From Acinetobacter pseudolwoffii (GTDB lineage: Bacteria; Pseudomonadota; Gammaproteobacteria; Pseudomonadales; Moraxellaceae): a stretch of DNA of 64,000 nt. The notes below the pieces were generated by a model that was not told the DNA's origin, made no database searches, and saw nothing but the letters and a program-made list of their open reading frames with translations. Location of the stretch: assembly GCF_002803605.1 (NCBI RefSeq), contig NZ_PHRG01000012.1, positions 1 to 64,000 on the forward strand. Direction: 5' to 3'. Shown here in pieces: positions 37,531-47,132 of the stretch (the first letter of the stretch is position 1; each line of letters starts with the position of its first letter). Made by a program: the position numbers and the translations under genes.

Positions 37531-38298
37531 TTAACCGTTCATGGTTAAACCGCCGGAAACACTCAGCACTTGTCCGGTAATAAAGCTCGCGTCATCACTT
37601 AAGAAGAATGCGATTGAAGAAGCGAGGTCTTCTGGTTGACCTAAACGGCCAAGTGGAATAGCGCGTACAAAGGCTTCACGCAGTTTCTCTGGATTTGAAG
37701 CACCTTCAGTCACACCTGCAAGTAAAGCGGTATCGGTCGGTCCTGGACAAATCACATTAATTTTGATGTTGTTGCGAGAATGTTCACGGGCCAGTGTTTT
37801 AGAAAATGAAACCAGTCCGCCCTTACATGCCGCATAAACCGCTTCACCCGAAGAACCCACACGTGCAGCATCAGAGGCAATATTGACAATACTTCCAGAG
37901 TTACGCTCTACCATGCCTTTAAGTACAGCAAAATGCATGTTCAGCATACCCACCAAGTTGATCTGAATCAGTTTATCCCATTCTTGCGGATTGCTTTTGA
38001 CAAAGGGTTTGAAAATATCCCAGCCTGCGTTATTGACTAAACCATCTACAGGCCCAAATTCTGCTTCTATTTTCTGTACGGCCTGCTCCACGACATCGCT
38101 TTGGGTAATGTCACACTGCACGGCCAAAGCTTGACCATTCTGGTTATTAATCTCGGTAGCCAGTTTTTCTGCGGCTTCAATATTCATATCAAAGATCGCC
38201 ACTTTGGCACCTTCTTCAGCCAGACGTCGACAGGTTGCAGAACCAATTCCACCTGCACCACCCGTCACGATAATGACCTTATCCTTCAACCCTTTCAT
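37531..38298 (-). CDS. badH: 2-hydroxycyclohexanecarboxyl-CoA dehydrogenase (SDR)
   Basis: 255 residues, a classical short-chain dehydrogenase: cofactor motif VTGGAGGIGSATCRRL, acidic residue after the second strand (IFDMN, for NAD), NNAGW, catalytic Ser in NIASDAARVGSS, and Tyr-x-x-x-Lys in YAACKGGL. BadH oxidises 2-hydroxycyclohexanecarboxyl-CoA to the 2-keto ester for BadI. It is the first gene of the leftward operon; TTGACA-N17-TATCTT stands about 70-100 bases upstream. Confidence 0.88.
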   Translation of the reverse strand: MKGLKDKVIIVTGGAGGIGSATCRRLAEEGAKVAIFDMNIEAAEKLATEINNQNGQALAVQCDITQSDVVEQAVQKIEAEFGPVDGLVNNAGWDIFKPFVKSNPQEWDKLIQINLVGMLNMHFAVLKGMVERNSGSIVNIASDAARVGSSGEAVYAACKGGLVSFSKTLAREHSRNNIKINVICPGPTDTALLAGVTEGASNPEKLREAFVRAIPLGRLGQPEDLASSIAFFLSDDASFITGQVLSVSGGLTMNG

Positions 38299-38377
38299 CT
38301 CTGTCTCCCTACTCTATTTTTATCTAATTTTGGTTGGCTATTGTTCATTTAACGCCTGTAATCACTAAGATAGGATT

Positions 38378-38490
38378 ATAATGTTTTTGTGTCAATATAT
38401 TTACATAAATTAATTTTATAAATTTATTTTATTCAATATTATCAACAATATAATATTTTAATAAATTAAATGCATTGACACACATCCACT
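38378..38490. promoter_or_regulatory. divergent promoter with two inverted copies of a TGTGTCAAT motif
   Basis: Leftward, TTGACA-N17-TATCTT reads towards badH. Rightward, TTGACA-N17-TTAGAT (from 38474) reads towards the MarR gene. Each -35 box lies in the same longer motif in opposite orientation: GTGTCAATATATTTACATAA (38391 on) and, on the minus strand, GTGTCAATGCATTTAATTTA. The same motif pair recurs at 45.5 kb. A MarR/BadR repressor site is the likely meaning. The remaining DNA to 38893 is AT-rich and without a recognised gene. Confidence 0.5.
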
Positions 38491-38893
38491 TTTAACTTTA
38501 GATTTCACTTAAGTTGCGGGCTTATTACAGAACAAAGAAGTTTTCATGAAAAAGAACCTTTAATTTTTCATCTCGTCAGCCAGCCGCTGCCCGAATTAGA
38601 ATTCATGAAAACCCATCTGGAGTAAGTGGAGAGTAAAACTCTTGATCATGAGGTATTTTAAATTTAATTTTTAAATGGTTTGATGAGAGTGATATTCCAG
38701 GCATACAGAACAGATTGAGTCTGGATATAAGAATGGAATTAAATATTTAAACTTATGATTTTAAATATCAATTATAAAATCATCATATAAATTTTTAAGG
38801 GTTATAGAAAAAAAGGAATTAGTTTTATGATCAATACCTATAAGGTATACTCTTTCTTATTTAAACGCTTTTCTCTTCAGGTTGGTCTTTATA

Positions 38894-39376
38894 ATGAGTG
38901 ATTCTCTACCAAGAAATTATGATCAATCCTTATACTCTGCCCACAATAGACTTTTTTTCAGGCTGTTTCAGGTCGGAAATACCTTAGACCGACAGTGCTC
39001 GAATGAATTAGGTATTTCTCCTGTACATTGGGCCGTACTGGGTGCTTTGTCTCGACCGCATGTGAAATCGGGAATGTCATTTTCAGATTTGACTGAATAT
39101 CTTGGCGTCAGTCGTCAGAATTTAGATGCTGTTTTGAAGCGACTGGAACGTGATAGCTTAGTACAACGTATCATTAATGAAAATGACAGACGTGCAAAAA
39201 CTGTCGCACTTACTGCCGAAGGTATTAAGGTTTGGGATAAGTTACAAGTTGATTTTTTTAATTTTTATGGACAGGCTTTAAACAAGATTTCTTTTGATGA
39301 TGTGGTGACCTTGATTCACCTGTTAAATAAAGTCAACGATGGACTAAAAAGTATTAAAATCGAGAATGAAACCTGA
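38894..39376 (+). CDS. MarR-family regulator, BadR-like (copy 1)
   Basis: 160 residues from ATG 38894. Winged-helix MarR fold: LGISPVHWAVLGALSRPH, FSDLTEYLGVSRQNLDAVLKRLERDSLVQR, NDRRAKTVALTAEG. It is divergent from badH and closely related to the regulator at 46540 (long identical blocks such as HNRLFFRLFQVGN and LDRQC-NELGISPVHWAVLGALSRPH). In R. palustris, BadR, a MarR protein, represses alicyclic genes and is relieved by a pathway CoA ester. The same logic is likely here. A leader of about 400 bases precedes it. Confidence 0.85.
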   Translation: MSDSLPRNYDQSLYSAHNRLFFRLFQVGNTLDRQCSNELGISPVHWAVLGALSRPHVKSGMSFSDLTEYLGVSRQNLDAVLKRLERDSLVQRIINENDRRAKTVALTAEGIKVWDKLQVDFFNFYGQALNKISFDDVVTLIHLLNKVNDGLKSIKIENET

Positions 39377-39432
39377 GGCATGTAGTGCAAATTAAAAAAT
39401 CGGCTATATCGTAATTTAACTTATATTTAAAA

Positions 39433-39460
39433 ATGAGTCCTTTCCAGGGCTCATTTTTTT
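39433..39460 (+). terminator. terminator of the first MarR gene
   Basis: GAGTCC-TTTCCA-GGGCTC (one G-T pair) followed by ATTTTTTTAG, about 55 bases after the stop codon. Confidence 0.75.
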
Positions 39461-39686
39461 AGTTTATTGCTACAGTTTTATATGGTTTTGCGGGTCATAT
39501 TGACGATCTTTAATAAAAATTTACGATCCAGCCCCGTCTAAGAAATATGTGGCAACCCGAATCAAGAGAACTAAACCAATGGCACACGCGCCACTTTAAA
39601 GAAAATTACATTGAATCAATTTCTTGCAAACAATATAACAACCTTTCAATCTGCAAGAAAACAAAGCATCCATATTTCAAGGGAAA

Positions 39687-39711
39687 GCTGGTTTAGCTAT
39701 GCTAAACCAGC
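39687..39711. repeat. perfect hairpin after the gcdH gene
   Basis: GCTGGTTTAGC (39687-39697), TAT, GCTAAACCAGC (39701-39711). It stands about 70 bases behind the gcdH stop on the minus-strand side and may end that operon, though no T-run follows. The 400 bases between the two genes hold nothing else recognisable. Confidence 0.5.
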
Positions 39712-39779
39712 ATACTTGCATGCTAAAAAATTTGAATCAGTGAATGACACCAATCCAAACATGGTTTATTTTTAGCAAA

Positions 39780-40979
39780 TTAATTACAGAATGCAGCAAT
39801 ACCTGTTTGTGCACGCCCCAGAATCAAGGCATGCACATCATGGGTACCTTCATAGGTATTCACCACTTCCAGATTGACCAGATGACGTGCCACACCGAAC
39901 TCATCACTGATGCCGTTTCCACCGAGCATGTCACGTGCCAAACGTGCAATATCCAGGGCTTTACCACAGTTGTTGCGTTTGATCAGTGAAGTGCCTTCAA
40001 CTGATGCAATACCTTCATCTTTCATGCGGCCGAAACGTAAGGCAACCTGTAAACCCAAGGCAATTTCAGTTTGCATATCGGCCAGTTTCTTTTGAATCAG
40101 CTGGTTCGCAGCCAAAGGACGGCCGAACTGTTTGCGGTCCATGGTGTATTGATGGGCTGTATGCCAGCAGAACTCTGCGGCGCCCATGGCACCCCAGGCA
40201 ATACCATAACGTGCGCTGTTGAGACAGGTAAATGGACCACGCAAGCCGCGAATTTCCGGGAAGGCATTTTCTTCAGGAACGAAGACATTATCCATCACGA
40301 TTTCACCGGTAATTGAGGCACGCAAACCCACCTTGCCGTGGATCGCTGGTGCAGATAGCCCTTCCCAGCCTTTTTCCAGAATAAAGCCACGGATCTCCCC
40401 GACATTACCTTCTTCCGATACTTCTTTGGCCCAGACCACAAACACGTCGGCAATTGGACTGTTAGTAATCCACATTTTCGCACCAGATAAACGATAACCA
40501 CCCTCTACCTTTTTGGCCCGGCTAATCATGCTGCCTGGATCAGAACCATGATCCGGTTCGGTCAAGCCGAAGCAGCCAATGTATTCACCTGTGGCCAGTT
40601 TAGGCAAGTATTTTTGTTTCTGTTCTTCAGAGCCAAATTCATTAATCGGCACCATTACCAGCGAGCTTTGCACGCTCGCCATGGAACGGTAGCCTGAATC
40701 GACATATTCAATTTCACGGGCCACCAGACCATAGCTGACATAGTTCAACCCTGCACCACCGTATTGCTCAGGAATGGTGGGGCCTAACAAACCCAACTCG
40801 CCCATCTCACGAAAGATGGAAGCATCGGTCTGTTCATGACGGAACTGTTCAAGTACACGAGGCAACAATTTGTCCTGGCAATAGGCATGTGCAGAATCGC
40901 GAATCATGCGCTCTTCTTCAGTTAATTGCTGTTCGATTAAAAACGGGTCTTGCCAGTTGAATTTTGTTTTTGAACTCAT
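39780..40979 (-). CDS. gcdH: glutaryl-CoA dehydrogenase
   Basis: 399 residues of the acyl-CoA dehydrogenase family, glutaryl type: [51 protein letters not shown], and the catalytic Glu in [16 protein letters not shown]. It oxidises and decarboxylates glutaryl-CoA to crotonyl-CoA with FAD, passing electrons to ETF. Pimeloyl-CoA from ring cleavage gives glutaryl-CoA after one round of beta-oxidation, so the gene fits the pathway. It is the last gene of the leftward operon from the transporter; 31 bases separate it from the next dehydrogenase. Confidence 0.92.
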   Translation of the reverse strand: MSSKTKFNWQDPFLIEQQLTEEERMIRDSAHAYCQDKLLPRVLEQFRHEQTDASIFREMGELGLLGPTIPEQYGGAGLNYVSYGLVAREIEYVDSGYRSMASVQSSLVMVPINEFGSEEQKQKYLPKLATGEYIGCFGLTEPDHGSDPGSMISRAKKVEGGYRLSGAKMWITNSPIADVFVVWAKEVSEEGNVGEIRGFILEKGWEGLSAPAIHGKVGLRASITGEIVMDNVFVPEENAFPEIRGLRGPFTCLNSARYGIAWGAMGAAEFCWHTAHQYTMDRKQFGRPLAANQLIQKKLADMQTEIALGLQVALRFGRMKDEGIASVEGTSLIKRNNCGKALDIARLARDMLGGNGISDEFGVARHLVNLEVVNTYEGTHDVHALILGRAQTGIAAFCN

Positions 40980-41010
40980 ATTTTATATTCCAAAAATTTA
41001 GATCGTGTAT

Positions 41011-42165
41011 TTATGCTGTGGCTTGTTTAATCATTTCACGGGCAATAATAATCTGCTGAATTTGAGTGGTGCCTTCATATAAACGGAACAGACGCACATC
41101 GCGGTAAAAACGCTCAATCGAATACTCACTGATATAGCCCGCACCGCCATGAATTTGTAAACAGCGATCTGCGACACGACCACACATTTCAGTGGCAAAC
41201 ATTTTCGCGCAAGAAGATTCAGTCGTCACATTTTGGCCTGCATCACGTAAACGTGCAGCATCCATGACCATACATTTTGCGGCATAGATTTCTGCTTTAG
41301 AATCAGCCAACATCCCTTGAATGAGCTGAAAATTTGCAATCGCCTGACCAAACTGTTTACGTTCAACTGCATAATTCAGCGCATCTTCCAACATGCGTTC
41401 GGCCATGCCGACACTGTATCCAGCAATATGCAAACGGCCTTTATCGAGCACGCGCATAGCGGTTTTGAAGCCAATTCCTTCTTGTCCGCCAATCAACTGA
41501 TCCTGATGTACGCGGCAATGATCAAAAATCACGTCACAGGTATAAGAACCATGCTGCCCCATTTTTTTATCAATTTTGCCTAAAGATAAACCCGGTGTAC
41601 CGGCTTCAACTAAAAATGCAGAAATGCCGCTGGCGCCTTTAATCTCTGGATTGGTGCATGCCATGACTGTAAAAGTCGTCGCACGTGGCGCATTGGTAAT
41701 GAAGCGCTTGGTCCCGTTTAAAATATAATGATCGCCATCTTTGGTGGCTGTGGTTTTTAATGAGGCTGCATCTGAGCCTGAATCAGGCTCGGTTAAACAG
41801 AATGAACCAATATATTCACCGCTGGCATAACGAGGCAAATATTTTTGTTTTTGTGCTTCTGTTCCGTCAATCAAGATACCACTGGAACCAATGCCGTTAT
41901 TGGTCCCAATCAAAGAGCGGAAAGCGGCCGAGGTTTTACCCAATTCCAGTGCCACTAGAATTTCTTCTTCCATGGTAATGCCCAAACCACCATATTCCTC
42001 AGGAATGGTTAAGCCAAATAAACCCAGCTCTTTCATCTGATTCACGATATGTTCAGGAATGGCATTGCTTTCTTCAACCTCGTGTTCTAATGGCACAAGC
42101 TCATTTTTTACAAAATTTCGAATCGTTTCTAAAAGCTGTTCAAGCATTTCTGGATCACGAATCAT
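41011..42165 (-). CDS. acyl-CoA dehydrogenase (possibly for pimeloyl-CoA)
   Basis: 384 residues, a complete acyl-CoA dehydrogenase: SFCLTEPDSGSDAASLKT, KRFITNAPRATTF, ERKQFGQAIANFQLIQ, QIHGGAGYISEYSIERFYRD and the normal catalytic Glu in LYEGTTQIQQIII. It is neither AliB (Asp base) nor GcdH, so the obvious vacant step is the first oxidation of pimeloyl-CoA or a shorter dicarboxyl-CoA. In R. palustris that step is ascribed to a two-subunit enzyme (PimC/PimD), so a single protein would be a variation. The assignment is from context only. It lies between gcdH and etfA. Confidence 0.82.
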   Translation of the reverse strand: MIRDPEMLEQLLETIRNFVKNELVPLEHEVEESNAIPEHIVNQMKELGLFGLTIPEEYGGLGITMEEEILVALELGKTSAAFRSLIGTNNGIGSSGILIDGTEAQKQKYLPRYASGEYIGSFCLTEPDSGSDAASLKTTATKDGDHYILNGTKRFITNAPRATTFTVMACTNPEIKGASGISAFLVEAGTPGLSLGKIDKKMGQHGSYTCDVIFDHCRVHQDQLIGGQEGIGFKTAMRVLDKGRLHIAGYSVGMAERMLEDALNYAVERKQFGQAIANFQLIQGMLADSKAEIYAAKCMVMDAARLRDAGQNVTTESSCAKMFATEMCGRVADRCLQIHGGAGYISEYSIERFYRDVRLFRLYEGTTQIQQIIIAREMIKQATA

Positions 42166-42257
42166 ATTGATCTCCGTTTACTGTGTTACGGTAAATTCCT
42201 TTACCATTATTTTTGTTTCGTATTACGAAATAAATATTTTGAATACAATGTTTTAGA

Positions 42258-43190
42258 TCATATATTTGAAACGAGCTCTGGAACTACAGTGTTCAAGTCA
42301 CCCACTAACCAGTAGTCAGCAACCGCATTGATTGGCGCTTCTTCATCCTTGTTGATCGCAACGATCACTTTAGAATCTTTCATCCCCGCCAAATGCTGGA
42401 TTGCACCAGAAATACCGACAGCGATGTACAGGTCAGGCGCAACGATTTTACCTGTCTGACCCACTTGCATGTCGTTAGGAACGAAGCCCGCATCCACTGC
42501 AGCACGTGAAGCACCTTGAGCAGCACCCAGCTTGTCCGCCAACGGATCAAGGATTGTGTGATAGTTTTCACCTGACCCCACACCGCGACCACCAGACACC
42601 ACAATACGCGCAGCTGTTAATTCAGGACGTTCAGATTTAACAATCTCTTCAGAAATAAACGTAGAGATGCCAGCATCTTGAACGTCACTTACCGCTTCAA
42701 CTGCTGCAGAACCACCAGTCGTAGCGACAGGATCAAATGCAGTACCACGAACAGTTGCAACCACGATAGATTCAGAAGATTCAACCGTTGCAATGGCGTT
42801 ACCTGCATAGATTGGACGCTTGAAAGTTTTAGGGCTTTCAACAGCAATGATATCCGTGATCATGCTAACGTCTAGAAGTGCAGCAGCGCGTGGCAATACG
42901 TTTTTACCATTAGAAGTCGATGCAGCCAGGATATGTGAATAACCTTTGCCTAACTCGGCAACGAGTTTAGCCACATTTTCAGCCAACTGGTGTGCATAAG
43001 CCGCGTTGTCCGCAAGCAATACCTTGCTGACACCCGCAACTTGAGCCGCCTGGTCAGCAACGGCCTGAGCGCCAGAACCCGCAACCAATACAGTGATATC
43101 ACCACCGATTTTTTGAGCTGCAGCAACAACGTTTAAAGTAGCAGCGTTTAGTGCTTTATTGTCGTGCTCAGCGATAACTAAAATACTCAT
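42258..43190 (-). CDS. etfA: electron transfer flavoprotein alpha subunit
   Basis: 310 residues. N-terminal EtfAB domain ([21 protein letters not shown]) and the C-terminal FAD-binding domain with [33 protein letters not shown] and [10 protein letters not shown]. With EtfB it accepts electrons from the acyl-CoA dehydrogenases encoded on both sides and hands them to the ETF:quinone oxidoreductase. Since a housekeeping etfBA pair is usual in the genus, this is probably a second, pathway-dedicated copy. It follows etfB after 17 bases. Confidence 0.93.
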   Translation of the reverse strand: MSILVIAEHDNKALNAATLNVVAAAQKIGGDITVLVAGSGAQAVADQAAQVAGVSKVLLADNAAYAHQLAENVAKLVAELGKGYSHILAASTSNGKNVLPRAAALLDVSMITDIIAVESPKTFKRPIYAGNAIATVESSESIVVATVRGTAFDPVATTGGSAAVEAVSDVQDAGISTFISEEIVKSERPELTAARIVVSGGRGVGSGENYHTILDPLADKLGAAQGASRAAVDAGFVPNDMQVGQTGKIVAPDLYIAVGISGAIQHLAGMKDSKVIVAINKDEEAPINAVADYWLVGDLNTVVPELVSNI

Positions 43191-43207
43191 GATTTTATCC
43201 TTCTGTA

Positions 43208-43957
43208 TTAGATCACTTTCGCTTCGTTTTTAAGTTTTGCAACAAGCTCGTCAACAGATTTCACTTGTACGCCAGCTTTACGTTCTGCTGGTGGTTCAAC
43301 TTTCACTGTTTTAAGTTTAGTGGTCGCTGAAACGCCATAATCTGCAGGTGACTTCACATCCAGCGGTTTTTTACGCGCTTTCATGATGTTTGGCAGAGCA
43401 GCATAACGTGGCTCGTTCAAACGTAAGTCCGTGGTGATAATGGCAGGAAGGTTCAATTCAACCGTTTGTAAACCACCATCCACTTCACGAGTCACCTGAA
43501 CTTTGTCGCCAGCAACATTCACGACAGAAGCAAATGTACCTTGACCGGCACCCAGTAAAGCAGCCAGCATCTGACCGACCTGGTTCGAGTCATCATCAAT
43601 CGCTTGTTTACCGAGCAGGATCAGTTCTGGTTTTTCTTGTTCTACAATGCCTTTCAAGATTTTAGCCACTTCAAGTGCACCAATCTCGTCAGCCGTTTCT
43701 ACCAGGATCCCGCGGTCAGCACCCAGAGCCATGGCAGAACGGATTTGTTCTTGCGCTTCTTTAGGACCGATAGAAACCACAACGATTTCTGAAACTGTTC
43801 CTTTTTCTTTTAAACGAACCGCTTCTTCCACTGCGATTTCACAGAATGGGTTGATCGACATTTTAACGTTAGTCAGGTCTACCCCACTATTGTCGGGTTT
43901 AACGCGAACTTTAACGTTGGCATCAACCACACGTTTTACAGCAACCACTGCTTTCAT
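43208..43957 (-). CDS. etfB: electron transfer flavoprotein beta subunit
   Basis: 249 residues, normal EtfB length. Start [20 protein letters not shown], the AMP-site region [21 protein letters not shown] and the recognition loop [19 protein letters not shown] are all present. It forms the EtfAB dimer with the next gene product. It starts directly after the transporter gene (one base apart), so the two are one transcript. No residue seems unusual. Confidence 0.93.
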   Translation of the reverse strand: MKAVVAVKRVVDANVKVRVKPDNSGVDLTNVKMSINPFCEIAVEEAVRLKEKGTVSEIVVVSIGPKEAQEQIRSAMALGADRGILVETADEIGALEVAKILKGIVEQEKPELILLGKQAIDDDSNQVGQMLAALLGAGQGTFASVVNVAGDKVQVTREVDGGLQTVELNLPAIITTDLRLNEPRYAALPNIMKARKKPLDVKSPADYGVSATTKLKTVKVEPPAERKAGVQVKSVDELVAKLKNEAKVI

Positions 43958-43958
43958 T

Positions 43959-45314
43959 TTATACTTCCTCAGCTTTTAAATTAAAATTGGTTTCACTCTG
44001 TACGTGTGCCATATCTGCACGTCTATGATTAATCAGAGATAAAGCCACAGCACCAATTAAACCTGCCAAAGCAATTACCATAAAATTTTGTTGAATAGGT
44101 AAATTTAGCGACACAATCAAGCCAATTAGTAATGGTGCTCCGATTGCTCCCAAACGTCCCACGCCAGAGGCCATGCCAATTCCTGTTGAACGAATAATGC
44201 TTGGATAAAATTGCCCACAATAAGAATAGGCAACAATTTGTGCACCCGTGGTGCATGCTCCTACCATAGCAATGGTGAAATACAGCATATTGATCGACAT
44301 TGGCAAGGTCATTAAATACAGGAATACGCTCCCTAAGCTATACATGATGACCAAAACCCACTTAATGTGAAAACGATCTGCCAACCACCCTCCACCTATT
44401 GCTCCAACAATTGCGCCCACATTCAAAGCGATCACAAAAGTAAGGGCTGAGCCAAGGGAGTAACCGGACATTGCCATCAATTTGGTTAACCAGGTACTTA
44501 AGGCGTAGACCATGAATAAACAGGTGAAAAATGCGACCCAGAACATCAGCGTACTAAAGGCACGTCCATCACTAAATAACAGTCCAATAGAAGGCTTAGC
44601 ATTGTTTATATTGGCCTCATTCACAAATTTTGCGTCACTATCCATTTGAAGATCAGGCGCGATCTGTGTTACCAGACTTCTCAATTCGCTTTCTTTATTG
44701 TTTTTAGTTAAATAGCTGAGGGACTCTGGCATTGACTTCCAGATAAAGGGAATTAAAAGGACTGGAATAGCCGCAGCATAAAAGACAATTTGCCAACCAA
44801 ACTCTACAATAAACTGCTTACCTAAAACTGCTGCTAAAACCCCCCCTACCGCATAACCTGAAAACATTAATGAAGTCATTACGGTGCGTACTTTTTTAGG
44901 GGAATACTCCGTCATTTGTGCAACGACATTTGGCATTACCCCGCCAATTCCCAAACCTGCAATAAAACGGATAATACTAAAAGTCACAGGGTCTTCAGCT
45001 AAACCTGCGACCGCAGTAAAAACACTAAATAAAAAAACACAGATTACAATGGTTAAGCGACGACCAATTTTATCCGCCAAACCACCAAAAAACATTGCAC
45101 CGAACATCATTCCAAATAGTGCAGAACTCATCATAAATCCAGCAGTTGAAGCACTTACTCCCATTTGTTCCATAATTGAAGGTAAGGCTGCGCCAGAAAC
45201 CGCAATATCATAACCATCTAAAATGATAATCACTAAACACCAAATCAGTACCTTGGCATGGAAACGGTTAAACTTTGCTTCACTTGCCATTTTTTGCATA
45301 TCAATATGCTGCAT
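43959..45314 (-). CDS. AAHS-family MFS acid:proton symporter
   Basis: 451 residues with 12 predicted membrane helices. The AAHS signature [13 protein letters not shown] lies in helix 1, and the MFS loop [13 protein letters not shown] between helices 2 and 3; a large central loop is at about residues 215-250. AAHS members (BenK, PcaK, MucK) import aromatic and cyclic acids with protons. In this cluster the most likely cargo is cyclohexanecarboxylate. It is the first gene of the leftward operon MFS-etfB-etfA-acyl-CoA dehydrogenase-gcdH and is divergent from badK. Confidence 0.9.
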   Translation of the reverse strand: MQHIDMQKMASEAKFNRFHAKVLIWCLVIIILDGYDIAVSGAALPSIMEQMGVSASTAGFMMSSALFGMMFGAMFFGGLADKIGRRLTIVICVFLFSVFTAVAGLAEDPVTFSIIRFIAGLGIGGVMPNVVAQMTEYSPKKVRTVMTSLMFSGYAVGGVLAAVLGKQFIVEFGWQIVFYAAAIPVLLIPFIWKSMPESLSYLTKNNKESELRSLVTQIAPDLQMDSDAKFVNEANINNAKPSIGLLFSDGRAFSTLMFWVAFFTCLFMVYALSTWLTKLMAMSGYSLGSALTFVIALNVGAIVGAIGGGWLADRFHIKWVLVIMYSLGSVFLYLMTLPMSINMLYFTIAMVGACTTGAQIVAYSYCGQFYPSIIRSTGIGMASGVGRLGAIGAPLLIGLIVSLNLPIQQNFMVIALAGLIGAVALSLINHRRADMAHVQSETNFNLKAEEV

Positions 45315-45477
45315 AACCTCTACTCCTTGTCCGTTTTAATTCTTCTGATTCAACAAATTTCAAATTCGCTTTTCATTTTTTTAAATCGCGATATGACCCT
45401 TTGTTTGATGAGCTACATTCAAAAGTCTCAACACTCTTTTTCCGATTTTCACTAGCCATTGATAGGTTAATTTAGGT

Positions 45478-45600
45478 GTAATTTTATGTCAACATCTTTA
45501 CATATATTTTTATTTAAATTAAACAAGTGCAACTACTTATACTTATTTATTTAAAAATTAAATATATGTATTGACATAAATTAAATAAATTCTATTCTTT
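45478..45600. promoter_or_regulatory. divergent promoter with the TATGTCAA motif pair
   Basis: Leftward TTGACA-N17-TAACCT and rightward TTGACA-N16-TATTCT overlap two inverted copies of the motif found near badH: TATGTCAACATCTTTACATA (from about 45486) and, on the minus strand, TATGTCAATACATATATTTA. The transporter operon and badK are therefore probably controlled by the same MarR proteins. Confidence 0.5.
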
Positions 45601-45628
45601 TAAATACATCAAACCAAGGAACTGGCGC

Positions 45629-46399
45629 ATGAGTGCGGAACTAAAATATCAAGACAATATCGCGATCATTACCTTAAAGCGCCCCGAAGCAAGAAATGCG
45701 CTGAATGCCGAAATGATTGCCAAACTGCAAGAATTCATCGCAGAAATTGCTCCACTCAACTTACGCGCTGCAATTTTTACAGGTGATGGTCATAAAGCAT
45801 TTTGCGCAGGTGCCGATATTACAGAACTGCAGAACAAAACCCCTGCAGCGCATTTAAATACTATACAAATCGGCCAAAGTTTATTTGAGCAAATTAATCA
45901 ATTAAAATTTCCTACGCTTGCCTGTATCAATGGCGCGGTTTTAGGCGGGGGGTTAGAATTGGCCATGGCATGTACCTTTCGAATTTGCAGCCCAAGTGCA
46001 CGCCTGGGATTACCTGAAATTAAGCTTGGACTGATTCCCGGATATGGGGGTACACAGCGCTTGCCTCGCCTAGTCGGGCAGACCAAAGCACTGGAGTTAA
46101 TTATCAGTGGAAAAATTATTACGGCAGAAGAAGCCCTTCATATTGGACTGATTAACCGCATTCTAGACTTGAGTGACCCCATTCAAACCGGTCGTCAATA
46201 TTTGGATGAATTCGGGTTACAATTTCCCGCTGCGATTCAACATGCAATGAAAGCTGTTCAGGCAGCATCTGAACTGGATATTCGGGCGGGTTTGGCTTTA
46301 GAAGCAGAATTATTTGTCAATGTCAGCCAGACGGTCGATGCAGCAGAAGGCATTCAGGCTTTTCTAGAAAAACGAAGAGCTAATTTCACCCAGTGTTAA
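45629..46399 (+). CDS. badK: cyclohex-1-enecarboxyl-CoA hydratase (enoyl-CoA hydratase family)
   Basis: 256 residues of the crotonase family. The oxyanion hole and catalytic regions are clear: GHKAFCAGADITEL, NGAVLGGGLELAMAC with the first Glu, and GLPEIKLGLIPGYGGTQRLPR with the second Glu. It would hydrate cyclohex-1-enecarboxyl-CoA to the 2-hydroxy ester, the step between AliB and BadH. The family is broad, so the identity comes from the missing step and the shared promoter motif. It is followed by the second MarR gene on the same strand. Confidence 0.82.
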   Translation: MSAELKYQDNIAIITLKRPEARNALNAEMIAKLQEFIAEIAPLNLRAAIFTGDGHKAFCAGADITELQNKTPAAHLNTIQIGQSLFEQINQLKFPTLACINGAVLGGGLELAMACTFRICSPSARLGLPEIKLGLIPGYGGTQRLPRLVGQTKALELIISGKIITAEEALHIGLINRILDLSDPIQTGRQYLDEFGLQFPAAIQHAMKAVQAASELDIRAGLALEAELFVNVSQTVDAAEGIQAFLEKRRANFTQC

Positions 46400-46539
46400 G
46401 TTGAAACAGAGCACTATATTAATGACCAAGTACAGCAAATCAGGGTTTGCTAAGCGAAATCAATTTTGGCTTGTTCATTTTATTACTACAGTCGATATAC
46501 TATTTTCAGAATTTTCATATCAAAATGTGATCCATAATT

Positions 46540-47037
46540 ATGCCAAGCTCAAATACAGAAATTTACGATCAATCTCTATATATGATTCATAATCGGCTTT
46601 TTTTTCGGTTATTTCAGGTAGGTAATAGTCTTGATCGCCAATGTTTAAATGAATTAGGTATTTCACCAGTACATTGGGCAGTACTTGGTGCCCTATCACG
46701 ACCACACTTAACCGAAGCAGGTATGTCATTTTCTGACTTAACAGAATATTTAGGTATTAGTCGGCAAAGCTTAGACAATGTCTTAAAACGATTAGAGCGT
46801 GAAGGCAGTGTACAGCGTGTCACCTCTCATCAAGACAAAAGGGCTAAAAATGTAGCTCTCACGCCATCCGGACAGCAAAGCTGGCTCGACTTACAGGAGC
46901 AATTTTTTCAGTTCTACCATCAAGCAATGTCTGGCTTTGCCTTGGATGATTTAGCCAGTTTAATCCACTTACTCAACAAGTTGAATGCAGGCCTAAAACA
47001 GATCCACCTTGCACAACCTGATACTGGCACGAATTAG
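46540..47037 (+). CDS. MarR-family regulator, BadR-like (copy 2)
   Basis: 165 residues, winged-helix MarR protein. It is a clear paralogue of the protein at 38894: IYDQSLYMIHNRLFFRLFQV, LDRQCLNELGISPVHWAVLG, FSDLTEYLGISRQSLDNVLKRLERE and DKRAKNVALT. The C-terminal 20 residues differ. It lies 140 bases behind badK and may share its transcript or use the AT-rich stretch before it. Two regulators of one type, one at each divergent half of the cluster, suggest cross-control or response to two different CoA esters. Confidence 0.85.
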   Translation: MPSSNTEIYDQSLYMIHNRLFFRLFQVGNSLDRQCLNELGISPVHWAVLGALSRPHLTEAGMSFSDLTEYLGISRQSLDNVLKRLEREGSVQRVTSHQDKRAKNVALTPSGQQSWLDLQEQFFQFYHQAMSGFALDDLASLIHLLNKLNAGLKQIHLAQPDTGTN

Positions 47038-47132
47038 TACGATTTTTATTTCTAGCGATGCCTAAGGTTTAGGACTGATAAAATTTATAAAGTTACATAA
47101 AATCAAAATATGAAGATTAAAAGGAGTTTCGA

